From Bacillota bacterium (GTDB lineage: Bacteria; Bacillota; Desulfitobacteriia; Desulfitobacteriales; JAJXUE01): a DNA stretch of 5,688 nucleotides. Location of the stretch: assembly GCA_021786555.1 (NCBI GenBank), contig JAJYNB010000427.1, positions 1-5,688 of the forward strand, in the 5' to 3' direction. The stretch's first letter is position 1, and each line of letters starts with the position of its first letter. Shown piece after piece: positions 1 through 5,688 of this stretch. The notes below the pieces were generated by a model. The model saw nothing but the letters and a program-made list of their open reading frames with translations. It was not told the origin of the DNA and did no database searches. A program made the position numbers and the translations under genes.

Positions 1-1
1 T

Positions 2-1771
2 CCGATCTTGCGGGAAGAAAGGGACCGGGTAAGTCAGTGGAAAGCGTTGAACGAGACAGTCTTGAACCTGTCCGAAGGTCTCGACTTTAACGAATCGGAA
101 ATAGATCTTTACCGTCAGGTATGCCAGATGGTCTTGGCTGAAAAGATTTATTTGGTTATCAACAAGGCCGACAGCAAAGGATACGATGTCTTCAGATATC
201 AACTTGGGGCCAACGAGGTTGTACACAAGAAGTTTGGGCAGGTGAAGGGCGTGTTGGCTAATTTACTGGCCAATGGGGCCCCGCTGCGCCTGCATGGGGA
301 TGACCTGCCGGACAATTTTCCTTTTATCACCCCGGCAAAAGATTTTCTGGGTGTCCCTTTGGTTTCCAGCGGCCGCCAGATCGGCTCTTTAATTGCGGCC
401 AACAAACTGACCGGTCACGGATTTAATGAGGATGACCAGAATTTGCTGGTCTTGCTGGGTACCCAAGTGGCCATGGTCATCGAAAATACCCGCTTGTATC
501 GGATGACGGACCGGAAACTGCAGGAAAAAAATTCAGAACTCAACAAGGTCAATGAATATCTGCTCAGGCAGCACAAGGCCATGCAAAAATCGATAGATTT
601 GCACGACCAACTGACTGGGCTGGTGTTAGGGGATTCAGGGCTGCAAAAAATAACGCAGGCCATCTCCCAGTCCCTGAGCCTGCCCGTTTGGATCGAGGAC
701 AGGGAATTCAAAATCCTGGCTGAAAGCAGGGGCGGGGAGGGCAGGGAGAGACCTGTTTCTTCCAGGGGCATGCTGCAGGATTTGCCCACTGAGGGCGAAT
801 TGGAGGACTTTTATACCAAACGGGAAACCGCAGTAATCCAGACAGTGGATAAGTCGGGAAATACAACGCGCCGCTGCCTGACACCGGTTGTGGCCGGTGG
901 TGAAATCCTCGGGTTTCTCACGGTGGACCTCTCGGACCAGTACTTGGCCGAAGACAAAAAATTAATTCTGCGGGATGCCAGTGTAGTAATTGCCCTGGAG
1001 ATTCTCAAACAAAAGGTATTGATTGAAAACAGGAAGCGTCTGGTAGAAAACCTGCTGCGTGAATGGCTCTTCGCTGAGAACTTCACCGCAGAGCAGGTTA
1101 TGGCCTGGAGCTTGCGGTTGGGTTTGACTTTGGACTACCCTATCAGCCTGATGGTGATGGAGTTTGAGGGCAGCGGGCTGGGCCAGGTCAGCAAATATGT
1201 AAGCGATGTTACCGACCTCATGTCGTCTAAAGGACTGCTGGGGTTTCAGGAAAACAGAATCGTGGTGCTCTTTTGCCAGGATGAGGACAACTGCCAGGTA
1301 AAAGAGCTGGCCCATAAACTGGTGGAAGGACTGAAGGATGTCCCCGACATCAAGTGGTGGATTACCATCGGGGCCAAAAGCAGCAGCCTTGCCGAGACCA
1401 GGCAGAACTATACCAATGCCTGTACCGCCAACCTGATTATGAGGCAGTTAAACAAGAACAATATCTGTTTTGGCTATGAACAGCTGGGTGTGTACGGCAT
1501 GCTGGGGATTCATCCTGAACGGTTTGTCTGGTTTACCAGAAACCTGTTGGGGGAGGTGATGGACTACGACAAGAAGCACAATACAGAGTTGATTCCGACT
1601 TTGAAATTATACTTTCAAAACAACCAGAACGTCCAGGCTGCCGCCCGCCGGGGGTACTTGAATGACGGAACCCTGAAATACCGTTTGAAGCGGATTCAAG
1701 AAATTGCCCACCTGGATTTGGATGATTCAGAAGTGAATTTGCAAGTGCAGTTGGCGCTAAAATTCTTGTAA
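2..1771 (+). CDS. PucR/CdaR-type transcriptional regulator with GAF-like sensor domains, probably 5'-partial
   Basis: Likely a ligand-responsive DNA-binding regulator in the cytoplasm. Residue numbers count from a TTG at 8. Residues about 10-165 look like a GAF domain (LGVPLVS near 114-120, then IGSLIAANK, ending in ENTRLYR). Residues 165-195 are charged and probably a coiled-coil linker. Residues 200-335 resemble the second sensor domain of PucR-family proteins (LTGLVLGDSGL, then LPVWIEDREFKILAE). Residues 340-480 fit the CdaR/GGDEF-like middle region. Residues 525-587 are the PucR C-terminal helix-turn-helix (GTLKYRLKRIQEI, then LQVQLALKFL). The frame is open to the window's left edge and too little sequence precedes the TTG to show a ribosome site, so the true start is probably upstream, perhaps with another sensor domain. 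It precedes the UbiX-like gene on the same strand by 122 bp and is a plausible local regulator; that target is inferred. The family call is firm; the effector is unknown. Confidence 0.88.
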   Translation, partial: PILREERDRVSQWKALNETVLNLSEGLDFNESEIDLYRQVCQMVLAEKIYLVINKADSKGYDVFRYQLGANEVVHKKFGQVKGVLANLLANGAPLRLHGDDLPDNFPFITPAKDFLGVPLVSSGRQIGSLIAANKLTGHGFNEDDQNLLVLLGTQVAMVIENTRLYRMTDRKLQEKNSELNKVNEYLLRQHKAMQKSIDLHDQLTGLVLGDSGLQKITQAISQSLSLPVWIEDREFKILAESRGGEGRERPVSSRGMLQDLPTEGELEDFYTKRETAVIQTVDKSGNTTRRCLTPVVAGGEILGFLTVDLSDQYLAEDKKLILRDASVVIALEILKQKVLIENRKRLVENLLREWLFAENFTAEQVMAWSLRLGLTLDYPISLMVMEFEGSGLGQVSKYVSDVTDLMSSKGLLGFQENRIVVLFCQDEDNCQVKELAHKLVEGLKDVPDIKWWITIGAKSSSLAETRQNYTNACTANLIMRQLNKNNICFGYEQLGVYGMLGIHPERFVWFTRNLLGEVMDYDKKHNTELIPTLKLYFQNNQNVQAAARRGYLNDGTLKYRLKRIQEIAHLDLDDSEVNLQVQLALKFL

Positions 1772-1790
1772 CTACTGAGGAGTCAGTAGT
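1771..1790 (+). other. Perfect 8-bp hairpin at the regulator stop codon
   Basis: ACTACTGA (1771-1778) and TCAGTAGT (1783-1790) are exact reverse complements around a GGAG loop, beginning on the last base of the TAA stop. No T-run follows, so it is not a canonical intrinsic terminator. It could protect the 3' end of the message or simply be the left part of the repeat element that follows. Confidence 0.5.
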
Positions 1791-1857
1791 CAGAATGTGG
1801 GAACGGTTTATCATCTCGAAGCATTCTGAATTCTGACTGCTGCATTCTGAATACCTG
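1774..1857. repeat. Degenerate heptameric repeat cluster with inverted arms
   Basis: The left arm reads in 7-bp steps as ACTGAGG, AGTCAGT, AGTCAGA (1774-1794). The right arm reads ATTCTGA, ATTCTGA, CTGCTGC, ATTCTGA, ATACCTG (1823-1857). GCATTCTGAAT occurs exactly at 1821-1831 and 1842-1852, 21 bp apart. The arms are complementary: 1784-1796 pairs with 1830-1842 over 13 positions, 12 Watson-Crick and one G-T, around a 33-nt loop. This could be a small non-autonomous palindromic repeat or a STRR-like short tandem repeat, or operator sites; the sequence alone does not decide. Confidence 0.6.
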
Positions 1858-1893
1858 AATAATAGAAATTACTATAGCTTAGGGGGAGCAAAC

Positions 1894-2478
1894 ATGAGCA
1901 AACAGATGAAAATTGCGGTTGGCATTTCCGGAGCTTCCGGGGCGATTTACGGTGTGCGGCTGCTGGAAAGCCTCCAGGCTGTTGGTGTGGAGTCTCATTT
2001 GGTAATCTCGCCTGACGCAGAAAGGACCATTCTGACTGAGACTTCCTACACAATGGGTCAGGTGAGGGCCTTGGCCGGCAAGGAATACGATTATAACAAT
2101 ATCGGAGCGGCTATAGCCAGCGGGTCTTTCCTCATCGACGGCATGGTGATTGCCCCCTGTTCCATCAAAACACTTTCCGCTGTGGCTAACTCCTATAATG
2201 ACAATCTGCTGGTCAGGTCTGCCGATGTCTGCCTGAAAGAAAAACGCAAACTGGTTTTGCTGGTGCGGGAAACCCCGCTGCACTTGGGGCACCTGCGCCT
2301 CATGACCGACGTGGCGGAGATCGGCGCAACAATTATGCCCCCAGTGCCGGCCTTTTACCACCTGCCCGAGAGTATCGACGATATTGTCAATCAGACGGTG
2401 GGAAAAGTGCTGGACCAATTCGGCATCAAGCATCATTTGTTTAAGCGTTGGAACGGAGAGGTGGAAAAAGGAGCCTGA
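1894..2478 (+). CDS. ubiX: UbiX/Pad1-like flavin prenyltransferase
   Basis: The family joins a dimethylallyl group to reduced FMN, making the prenylated flavin used by UbiD-type decarboxylases. At 194 residues it has normal family length. Visible signatures are the N-terminal flavin-binding loop GISGASGAIYG (10-20), VISP (37-40), the Glu of TETSY near 49, SGSF (77-80), APCSIKTL (87-94), RSADVCLKE (108-116), RETPL (125-129), PPVPAFY (149-155) and VLDQFGIKH (172-180). The LDQFG tail followed by a KRW motif resembles the Pad1/EcdB/ShdB subgroup (subunit B of hydroxyarylic acid decarboxylases) more than housekeeping UbiX; this is judged from memory of the family. The ATG at 1894 has a good Shine-Dalgarno, AGGGGGAG from 1881. 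The stop shares one base with the next start codon. The expected UbiD partner is not in the window. Family assignment is very secure; the physiological role is inferred. Confidence 0.94.
   Translation: MSKQMKIAVGISGASGAIYGVRLLESLQAVGVESHLVISPDAERTILTETSYTMGQVRALAGKEYDYNNIGAAIASGSFLIDGMVIAPCSIKTLSAVANSYNDNLLVRSADVCLKEKRKLVLLVRETPLHLGHLRLMTDVAEIGATIMPPVPAFYHLPESIDDIVNQTVGKVLDQFGIKHHLFKRWNGEVEKGA
2467..2473 (+). promoter_or_regulatory. Ribosome binding site setting the HD-protein start
   Basis: AAAGGAG inside the end of the UbiX-like gene lies 4 nt before the ATG at 2478. It supports that start over the in-frame TTG at 2448, which has no Shine-Dalgarno and sits deeper inside the upstream gene. 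Confidence 0.75.
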
Positions 2479-3050
2479 TGGATATCTATGACCGGATTTT
2501 CGCCCTGGCTGATCCCTATCTGCAAACAAGAAGCAATCTCATACATACGGCCGTTGCCAGGAGGTTTGCCGCGGCTTTGCTGCTCCGCGAGCCGGGCGAC
2601 CCGGAAATTGCCATACCCGCCATACTTTTGCATGATGTGGGCTGGAGCGCGCTGACAGAAGAGATGCAGCTCCAGGCCTTTGGCCCGGGACATGTTAAAA
2701 AGGACAAAACCTTAAACCGCGTGCATGAAACGGAAGGGGTAAAAATCGCGCGGCAGATTCTGGCTCAAGTCCACTATGATGATGTGAAGAGCGAAGAAAT
2801 CCTGCAGATTATAGACGGGCATGACTCGCGCCTAACCCCAATTTCCGACAACGACAAGATTGTCAAGGACGCTGATAAGCTTTTCCGCTTCTCGGCGGAA
2901 GGATTGGATTTTTACCTGGCCAGGTTTGAAATGACCCCGGCGGAGATTGTGCAGTGGCTGCAGACCAGGATCGAAGTCTGGTTTTTTACCGCCGCGGCCA
3001 GAAAGATTGCTGCCGCCGAGTGGGAACAACGGCACAGGTCCCTGGCATAG
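2478..3050 (+). CDS. HD-domain phosphohydrolase family protein
   Basis: A 190-residue protein with the metal-binding HD layout: His23 in LIHTAVARRF, His52-Asp53 in LLHDVGW, His83 in RVHETEG, His115-Asp116 in IDGHDSR, and Asp131/Asp133 in VKDADKL. The family hydrolyses phosphate esters of nucleotides and other small molecules, usually with divalent metals. The additional histidines beyond the H...HD...D core suggest a bimetallic site, as in several HD hydrolases. It has no signal peptide or membrane segment and should be cytoplasmic. The ATG at 2478 overlaps the UbiX stop as TGATG, so the two are probably translated from one message with coupling. No substrate can be read from the sequence. 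The partnership with UbiX raises the untested idea of a role in prenyl-phosphate or flavin metabolism; a general housekeeping hydrolase is the simple alternative. Confidence 0.88.
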   Translation: MDIYDRIFALADPYLQTRSNLIHTAVARRFAAALLLREPGDPEIAIPAILLHDVGWSALTEEMQLQAFGPGHVKKDKTLNRVHETEGVKIARQILAQVHYDDVKSEEILQIIDGHDSRLTPISDNDKIVKDADKLFRFSAEGLDFYLARFEMTPAEIVQWLQTRIEVWFFTAAARKIAAAEWEQRHRSLA

Positions 3051-3221
3051 ACAGCAGACCGGAAAAGGCGGGGAAAATTACCCGTTCCCGAGGTCTGAAA
3101 ATCGGTCCCTTTACCTTTTGTGGCAAACCGGTTGAGTTTGGGATAGGGATTTTTAGCTAGTTTGGCTAAGCATCAGCACAACTTTTTACCCGAAATGCTC
3201 ATAGTTTTTAAGTGGGGCCTA

Positions 3222-3239
3222 TGCTATTATGACTATAAT
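3222..3239 (+). promoter_or_regulatory. Candidate promoter for the UPF0261-ligase operon
   Basis: Two overlapping -10 candidates are visible: an extended -10, TGCTATTAT, at 3222-3230 and a perfect TATAAT at 3234-3239. Neither has a convincing -35 hexamer 16-18 bp upstream. The surrounding 3180-3270 stretch is AT-rich compared with the genes. A start near 3237-3247 would give a 50-60 nt leader ahead of the ATG at 3297. This is consistent with the UPF0261 and ligase genes forming their own transcription unit. Confidence 0.45.
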
Positions 3240-3296
3240 CTTTTTGAATATTCATAAGATTCCGAAAAGACAAAGCGAAGGGGGTGAATCAGCAGC

Positions 3297-4556
3297 ATGA
3301 ACAAGACTGTAGTCGTGATCAGCACGCTTGACACCAAAGCGGCCGAGACCAGCTACCTGAAAGCCCAGATTGAAGCCAGGGGCTGCAACACCTTAGTCAT
3401 GGACCTGGGCACCAGGGGAATCGCCGGCATTCCAGCCGATATTGGCAGGGACGAGATTTTCAGGCTCGGTAATCCAGGCGAACAGGGGCCGGCCATCGAG
3501 GACAGGGTAAAACTGGGGGAAATAATGACCACCGGAGCCAGCATAAAGCTGGGAGAACTGTATGCAGCGGGCAAAGTTCACGGGGTGATCGGCATCGGCG
3601 GAGCAACCAATTCCCTGATGGAGACCAACATCATGCGCACCCTGCCCTTTGGGGTACCTAAACTGATGGTATGCAGTGTAGCCGCATCCCAGGGACTTGC
3701 CAGCCGCTTCTTTGGCACATCGGATATTGCCATCCTGCATTCGGTCGTGGATTTTACCGGGTTGAACGATTTAATTACCGATGTCCTGGCGCGCTCTGCA
3801 GGTTCCATCGTCGGCATGGTGGAAAAGAGCGGCGGACTGCCGAAGGCTGGCCGCAATGGTAAGGGACTTATCGCTATGACCCAGTTGAGCATGTGCGAGC
3901 GGACTGCGTCTTTTGTCCGCAGCAGGCTGGAGGAAGAAGGGTATCAGGTTATTGGATTTTCTGCTACCGGGGTGGCGGACAGGGCCATGGAGGACATGAT
4001 CAAAAAAGAAGGCATGTTCAAGGCGGTAATCGATTTGGCCCCCGGCGGAGTCGGCGAGGAACTTTTCGGCGGTACCAGGGCGGCGGGCCGGGAACGGCTG
4101 GAAGCCGCAGGCCTCAAGGGGCTGCCGCAGGTCATCGCGCCATGTGCCGTGAACCTGATGACTCCTCCTAAGAGCAAGTACAAGCCGGAGTACTACCAGC
4201 GGAAAAAGTATGACCTGGATCCTCTCCGCACCTTCCTGCGCCTTAGCCGGGAGGAGTTGGTGACTGTGGCCGGGGAGATGGCCAAAAAACTTAATCTGGC
4301 CAAGGGACCGGTCAAATTCCTCATCCCACAGCGGGGCTGGTCATCCTTCGACGCTGAAGGTACCATTCTCTATGAACCGGAAAGCGATCAGGTTTTTGTA
4401 CAGGAGCTGAGACGCCAAGTTAAAGCCGAGGTGGAAATCAGCGAGATAGACTCCAATATTGATGAGCAGGAATTCGCCGCAGCGGTACTTCAGTCTTTCA
4501 TAGAAGTAATGAAATCGTCGAAATTAAGGGGGAATAGCAAGTATGCAACCGGTTAG
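3297..4556 (+). CDS. UPF0261 / Tm-1-like ATP-binding domain protein
   Basis: A 419-residue protein close to the usual length of the UPF0261 family, related to the N-terminal domain of the plant Tm-1 resistance protein. Matches to the family as I know it are the N-terminus VVVISTLDTKAAE (5-17), VIGIGGATNSL (97-107), the segment MRTLPFGVPKLMV (113-125), FGTSDIAILHSVVD (139-152), the second-half start LIAMTQL (191-197), FSATGVADRAME (221-232), LPQVIAPCAVNLM (276-288), KLNLAKGPVKFLIPQRGWSSFD (about 331-352) and IDSNIDEQEFA near 384-394. The family's biochemical role is not established; ATP binding is inferred from Tm-1. The ATG has a near-perfect Shine-Dalgarno, AAGGGGGTGA at 3278-3287. The gene overlaps the acyl-AMP ligase downstream by 14 bp. 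In other genomes the family is often next to a PEP-mutase-like TIM-barrel protein; none is seen here. Confidence 0.88.
   Translation: MNKTVVVISTLDTKAAETSYLKAQIEARGCNTLVMDLGTRGIAGIPADIGRDEIFRLGNPGEQGPAIEDRVKLGEIMTTGASIKLGELYAAGKVHGVIGIGGATNSLMETNIMRTLPFGVPKLMVCSVAASQGLASRFFGTSDIAILHSVVDFTGLNDLITDVLARSAGSIVGMVEKSGGLPKAGRNGKGLIAMTQLSMCERTASFVRSRLEEEGYQVIGFSATGVADRAMEDMIKKEGMFKAVIDLAPGGVGEELFGGTRAAGRERLEAAGLKGLPQVIAPCAVNLMTPPKSKYKPEYYQRKKYDLDPLRTFLRLSREELVTVAGEMAKKLNLAKGPVKFLIPQRGWSSFDAEGTILYEPESDQVFVQELRRQVKAEVEISEIDSNIDEQEFAAAVLQSFIEVMKSSKLRGNSKYATG
4526..4534 (+). promoter_or_regulatory. Ribosome binding site for the acyl-AMP ligase, inside the UPF0261 gene
   Basis: AAGGGGGAA ends 8 nt before the ATG at 4543. 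It lies within the last codons of the UPF0261 gene and fixes the ligase start at 4543, so the two frames overlap by 14 bp and translation is probably coupled. Confidence 0.7.
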
Positions 4557-5688
4557 ATACAGCCAAGAGGAAGTGGACGAGTTCAGGGCCAGGGGATATT
4601 GGACCGACCAGGTATTCACTGACTTCTGGGAAAAGAATGCCAGGGAATATCCGGACAAAGAGGCCTTGGTGGATTCCAAAGGAGGGCGTTTGACCTGGGC
4701 CCAGGCTAAGCAGCAGATGGACAGGTTGGCTCTAACCTTTGCGGAGATGGGAATTCCCAAGGACGCCAGGGTGGCCATCCAACTGCCCAACTGTGTGGAA
4801 GGGTTCATAGCCAGAGCAGCCTGTGAAAAGGCAGGAATCATTTCCATGACCCTGATGCATACCCTGCGGCACAAGGAACTGGAGGAAATCCTCGGACTGA
4901 TTGAAGCAACTACTGTGGTAATTCCCTCCACCTACCGCAATTTCGATTACTACGCCATGTACAAGGAAGTTCAGGAGTCCCTGCCCCTGTTAAAAAACCT
5001 GATTGTGATCGGACAGGATGTACCGGAAGGAGCCATATCCTTTGACAAAATCGTCAGCTCCTCCATAGAAGAAAAATATCCCGCCGACTATCTTGCTTCC
5101 CGCCGGCTGGACCCGACCCATGTAGGCTTCCTGACCACCACCACCGGCACCACAGGAGTTCCCAAAGTAGTGGAACAAACCCTGGCTGCCCGCCTTTGGA
5201 GCACAAAGACCCACTGTAAGAACTGGCAGCTGGGCCCGGATGATGTGGTTTGCGCAGTAGCTCCCTGGGCCGGTTCCCCAGGCGGAACCCCCACCTATTT
5301 CTGTGCACCCCAGGTGGCATCGAAAATTGTCCTCTTGTATGAATATACAGCTAAAGACGCGCTGGAGTTTTTCGTTAAGGAAAAGGTTACCATTCCCTGC
5401 GCTGTTCCCGCCCAGCTTGCCCAGATGATGCAGGAAGCGGTGGAAAACTATGACCTCAGCTCCATCAGGGCCACCCGCTGCTCGGGCGGCTATCTGAACC
5501 CCACTTTGGCGGAAGAAGTGGAAAGACGCTTCCACGGCCCGATACTCAGTACCTATGGCTCACAGGACACGGGTTCCGTTTCCGGCAACAGCCTGAACGA
5601 CCCGGCGGAAAAACGCCGCTCCAGCGTCGGCAGGCCCCTGCCCGGCAATGAAATAAAAATTGCCGACGACGACGGGAAATCCTTGCCC
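4543..5688 (+). CDS. Acyl/aryl-AMP ligase (ANL superfamily, AMP-dependent synthetase), 3'-partial
   Basis: The first 382 residues of an ANL enzyme, open to the right edge; the family is usually about 500-550 residues, so the C-terminal swinging domain and its catalytic lysine lie outside. It would activate a carboxylic acid with ATP to an acyl-AMP, normally followed by transfer to CoA or a carrier thiol. Visible motifs: VAIQLPN (77-83), the phosphate-binding A3 loop TTTTGTTGVPK (198-208), CSGG (313-316), the A5 region YGSQD (338-342) and VGRPLPGNEIKI (362-373). The N-terminus, with RARGYWTDQVF followed by a FWEKNAREYPDKEALVD stretch, resembles 2,3-dihydroxybenzoate-AMP ligases and cyclohexanecarboxylate-type CoA ligases, pointing to an aryl or alicyclic acid; that is a weak inference. 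The A5 position usually held by Glu is Asp342. It follows the UPF0261 gene with a 14-bp overlap and its own Shine-Dalgarno. Confidence 0.92.
   Translation, partial: MQPVRYSQEEVDEFRARGYWTDQVFTDFWEKNAREYPDKEALVDSKGGRLTWAQAKQQMDRLALTFAEMGIPKDARVAIQLPNCVEGFIARAACEKAGIISMTLMHTLRHKELEEILGLIEATTVVIPSTYRNFDYYAMYKEVQESLPLLKNLIVIGQDVPEGAISFDKIVSSSIEEKYPADYLASRRLDPTHVGFLTTTTGTTGVPKVVEQTLAARLWSTKTHCKNWQLGPDDVVCAVAPWAGSPGGTPTYFCAPQVASKIVLLYEYTAKDALEFFVKEKVTIPCAVPAQLAQMMQEAVENYDLSSIRATRCSGGYLNPTLAEEVERRFHGPILSTYGSQDTGSVSGNSLNDPAEKRRSSVGRPLPGNEIKIADDDGKSLP

Noticed and set aside
1870..1875. TACTAT as a -10 box for ubiX
   Set aside because: It would place the transcript start on the ribosome site itself and has no -35 partner at 16-18 bp.
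2448..2477. Upstream TTG start for the HD protein, adding 10 residues
   Set aside because: It has no Shine-Dalgarno and overlaps the UbiX-like gene by 31 bp, whereas the ATG at 2478 has AAAGGAG just upstream and the common TGATG junction.
1879..2529. 216-codon open frame on the minus strand
   Set aside because: It lies opposite the UbiX-like gene, which has full family motifs and a strong ribosome site; the antisense translation shows no recognisable domain.
3121..3136. Sigma-54-like promoter, TGGCA then TTG at correct spacing
   Set aside because: The nearly invariant GC of the -12 element is GA here, the -24 element is only partly matched, and no sigma-54 activator is in the window.
2947..3160. 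Small + strand frames of 62 and 68 codons overlapping the HD gene end
   Set aside because: They begin inside the HD gene in other frames, have no ribosome site and no recognisable motif; the HD frame ends naturally at 3050.
4990..5535. 181-codon open frame on the minus strand, with others nested in it
   Set aside because: It is antisense to the ANL ligase, whose A3, A5 and adjacent motifs occupy this stretch on the + strand.

Overview
The window reads as bacterial DNA with every supported gene on the + strand. Strong purine-rich Shine-Dalgarno sequences (runs such as AGGGGGAG and AAGGGGGTGA), moderate GC content and the protein families present suggest an anaerobic Firmicute of the Peptococcaceae/Desulfotomaculum/Pelotomaculum kind. 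That placement is an inference from style and gene content; there is no rRNA or marker gene to confirm it.

Layout: (1) 2-1771, a sensory transcription regulator of the PucR/CdaR type (GAF-like sensor domains, CdaR middle region, C-terminal helix-turn-helix), probably cut at its N-terminus by the window edge. (2) 1772-1893, a short intergenic region built largely from degenerate 7-bp units that form hairpins. (3) 1894-2478, a UbiX/Pad1-like flavin prenyltransferase of the subgroup found with hydroxyarylic acid decarboxylases. (4) 2478-3050, a small HD-domain phosphohydrolase whose start codon shares one base with the prenyltransferase stop codon. (5) 3051-3296, an intergenic region with a candidate promoter. 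(6) 3297-4556, a UPF0261 / Tm-1-like ATP-binding-domain protein. (7) 4543-5688, an acyl/aryl-AMP ligase (ANL superfamily) that overlaps the previous gene by 14 bp and runs off the right edge; about 380 residues are visible and the C-terminal domain is missing.

Working together: UbiX makes the prenylated flavin cofactor for UbiD-type (de)carboxylases, and the ANL ligase would activate a carboxylic acid as acyl-AMP and then a thioester. With a PucR-type regulator in front, this suggests a regulated locus for handling an aromatic or other organic acid. No UbiD-type catalytic subunit lies in the window, so the substrate and pathway are open. The main leads are the UbiX-HD coupling (possibly cofactor supply), the UPF0261-ligase coupling (a context for a family of unknown function), and the heptameric repeat element.
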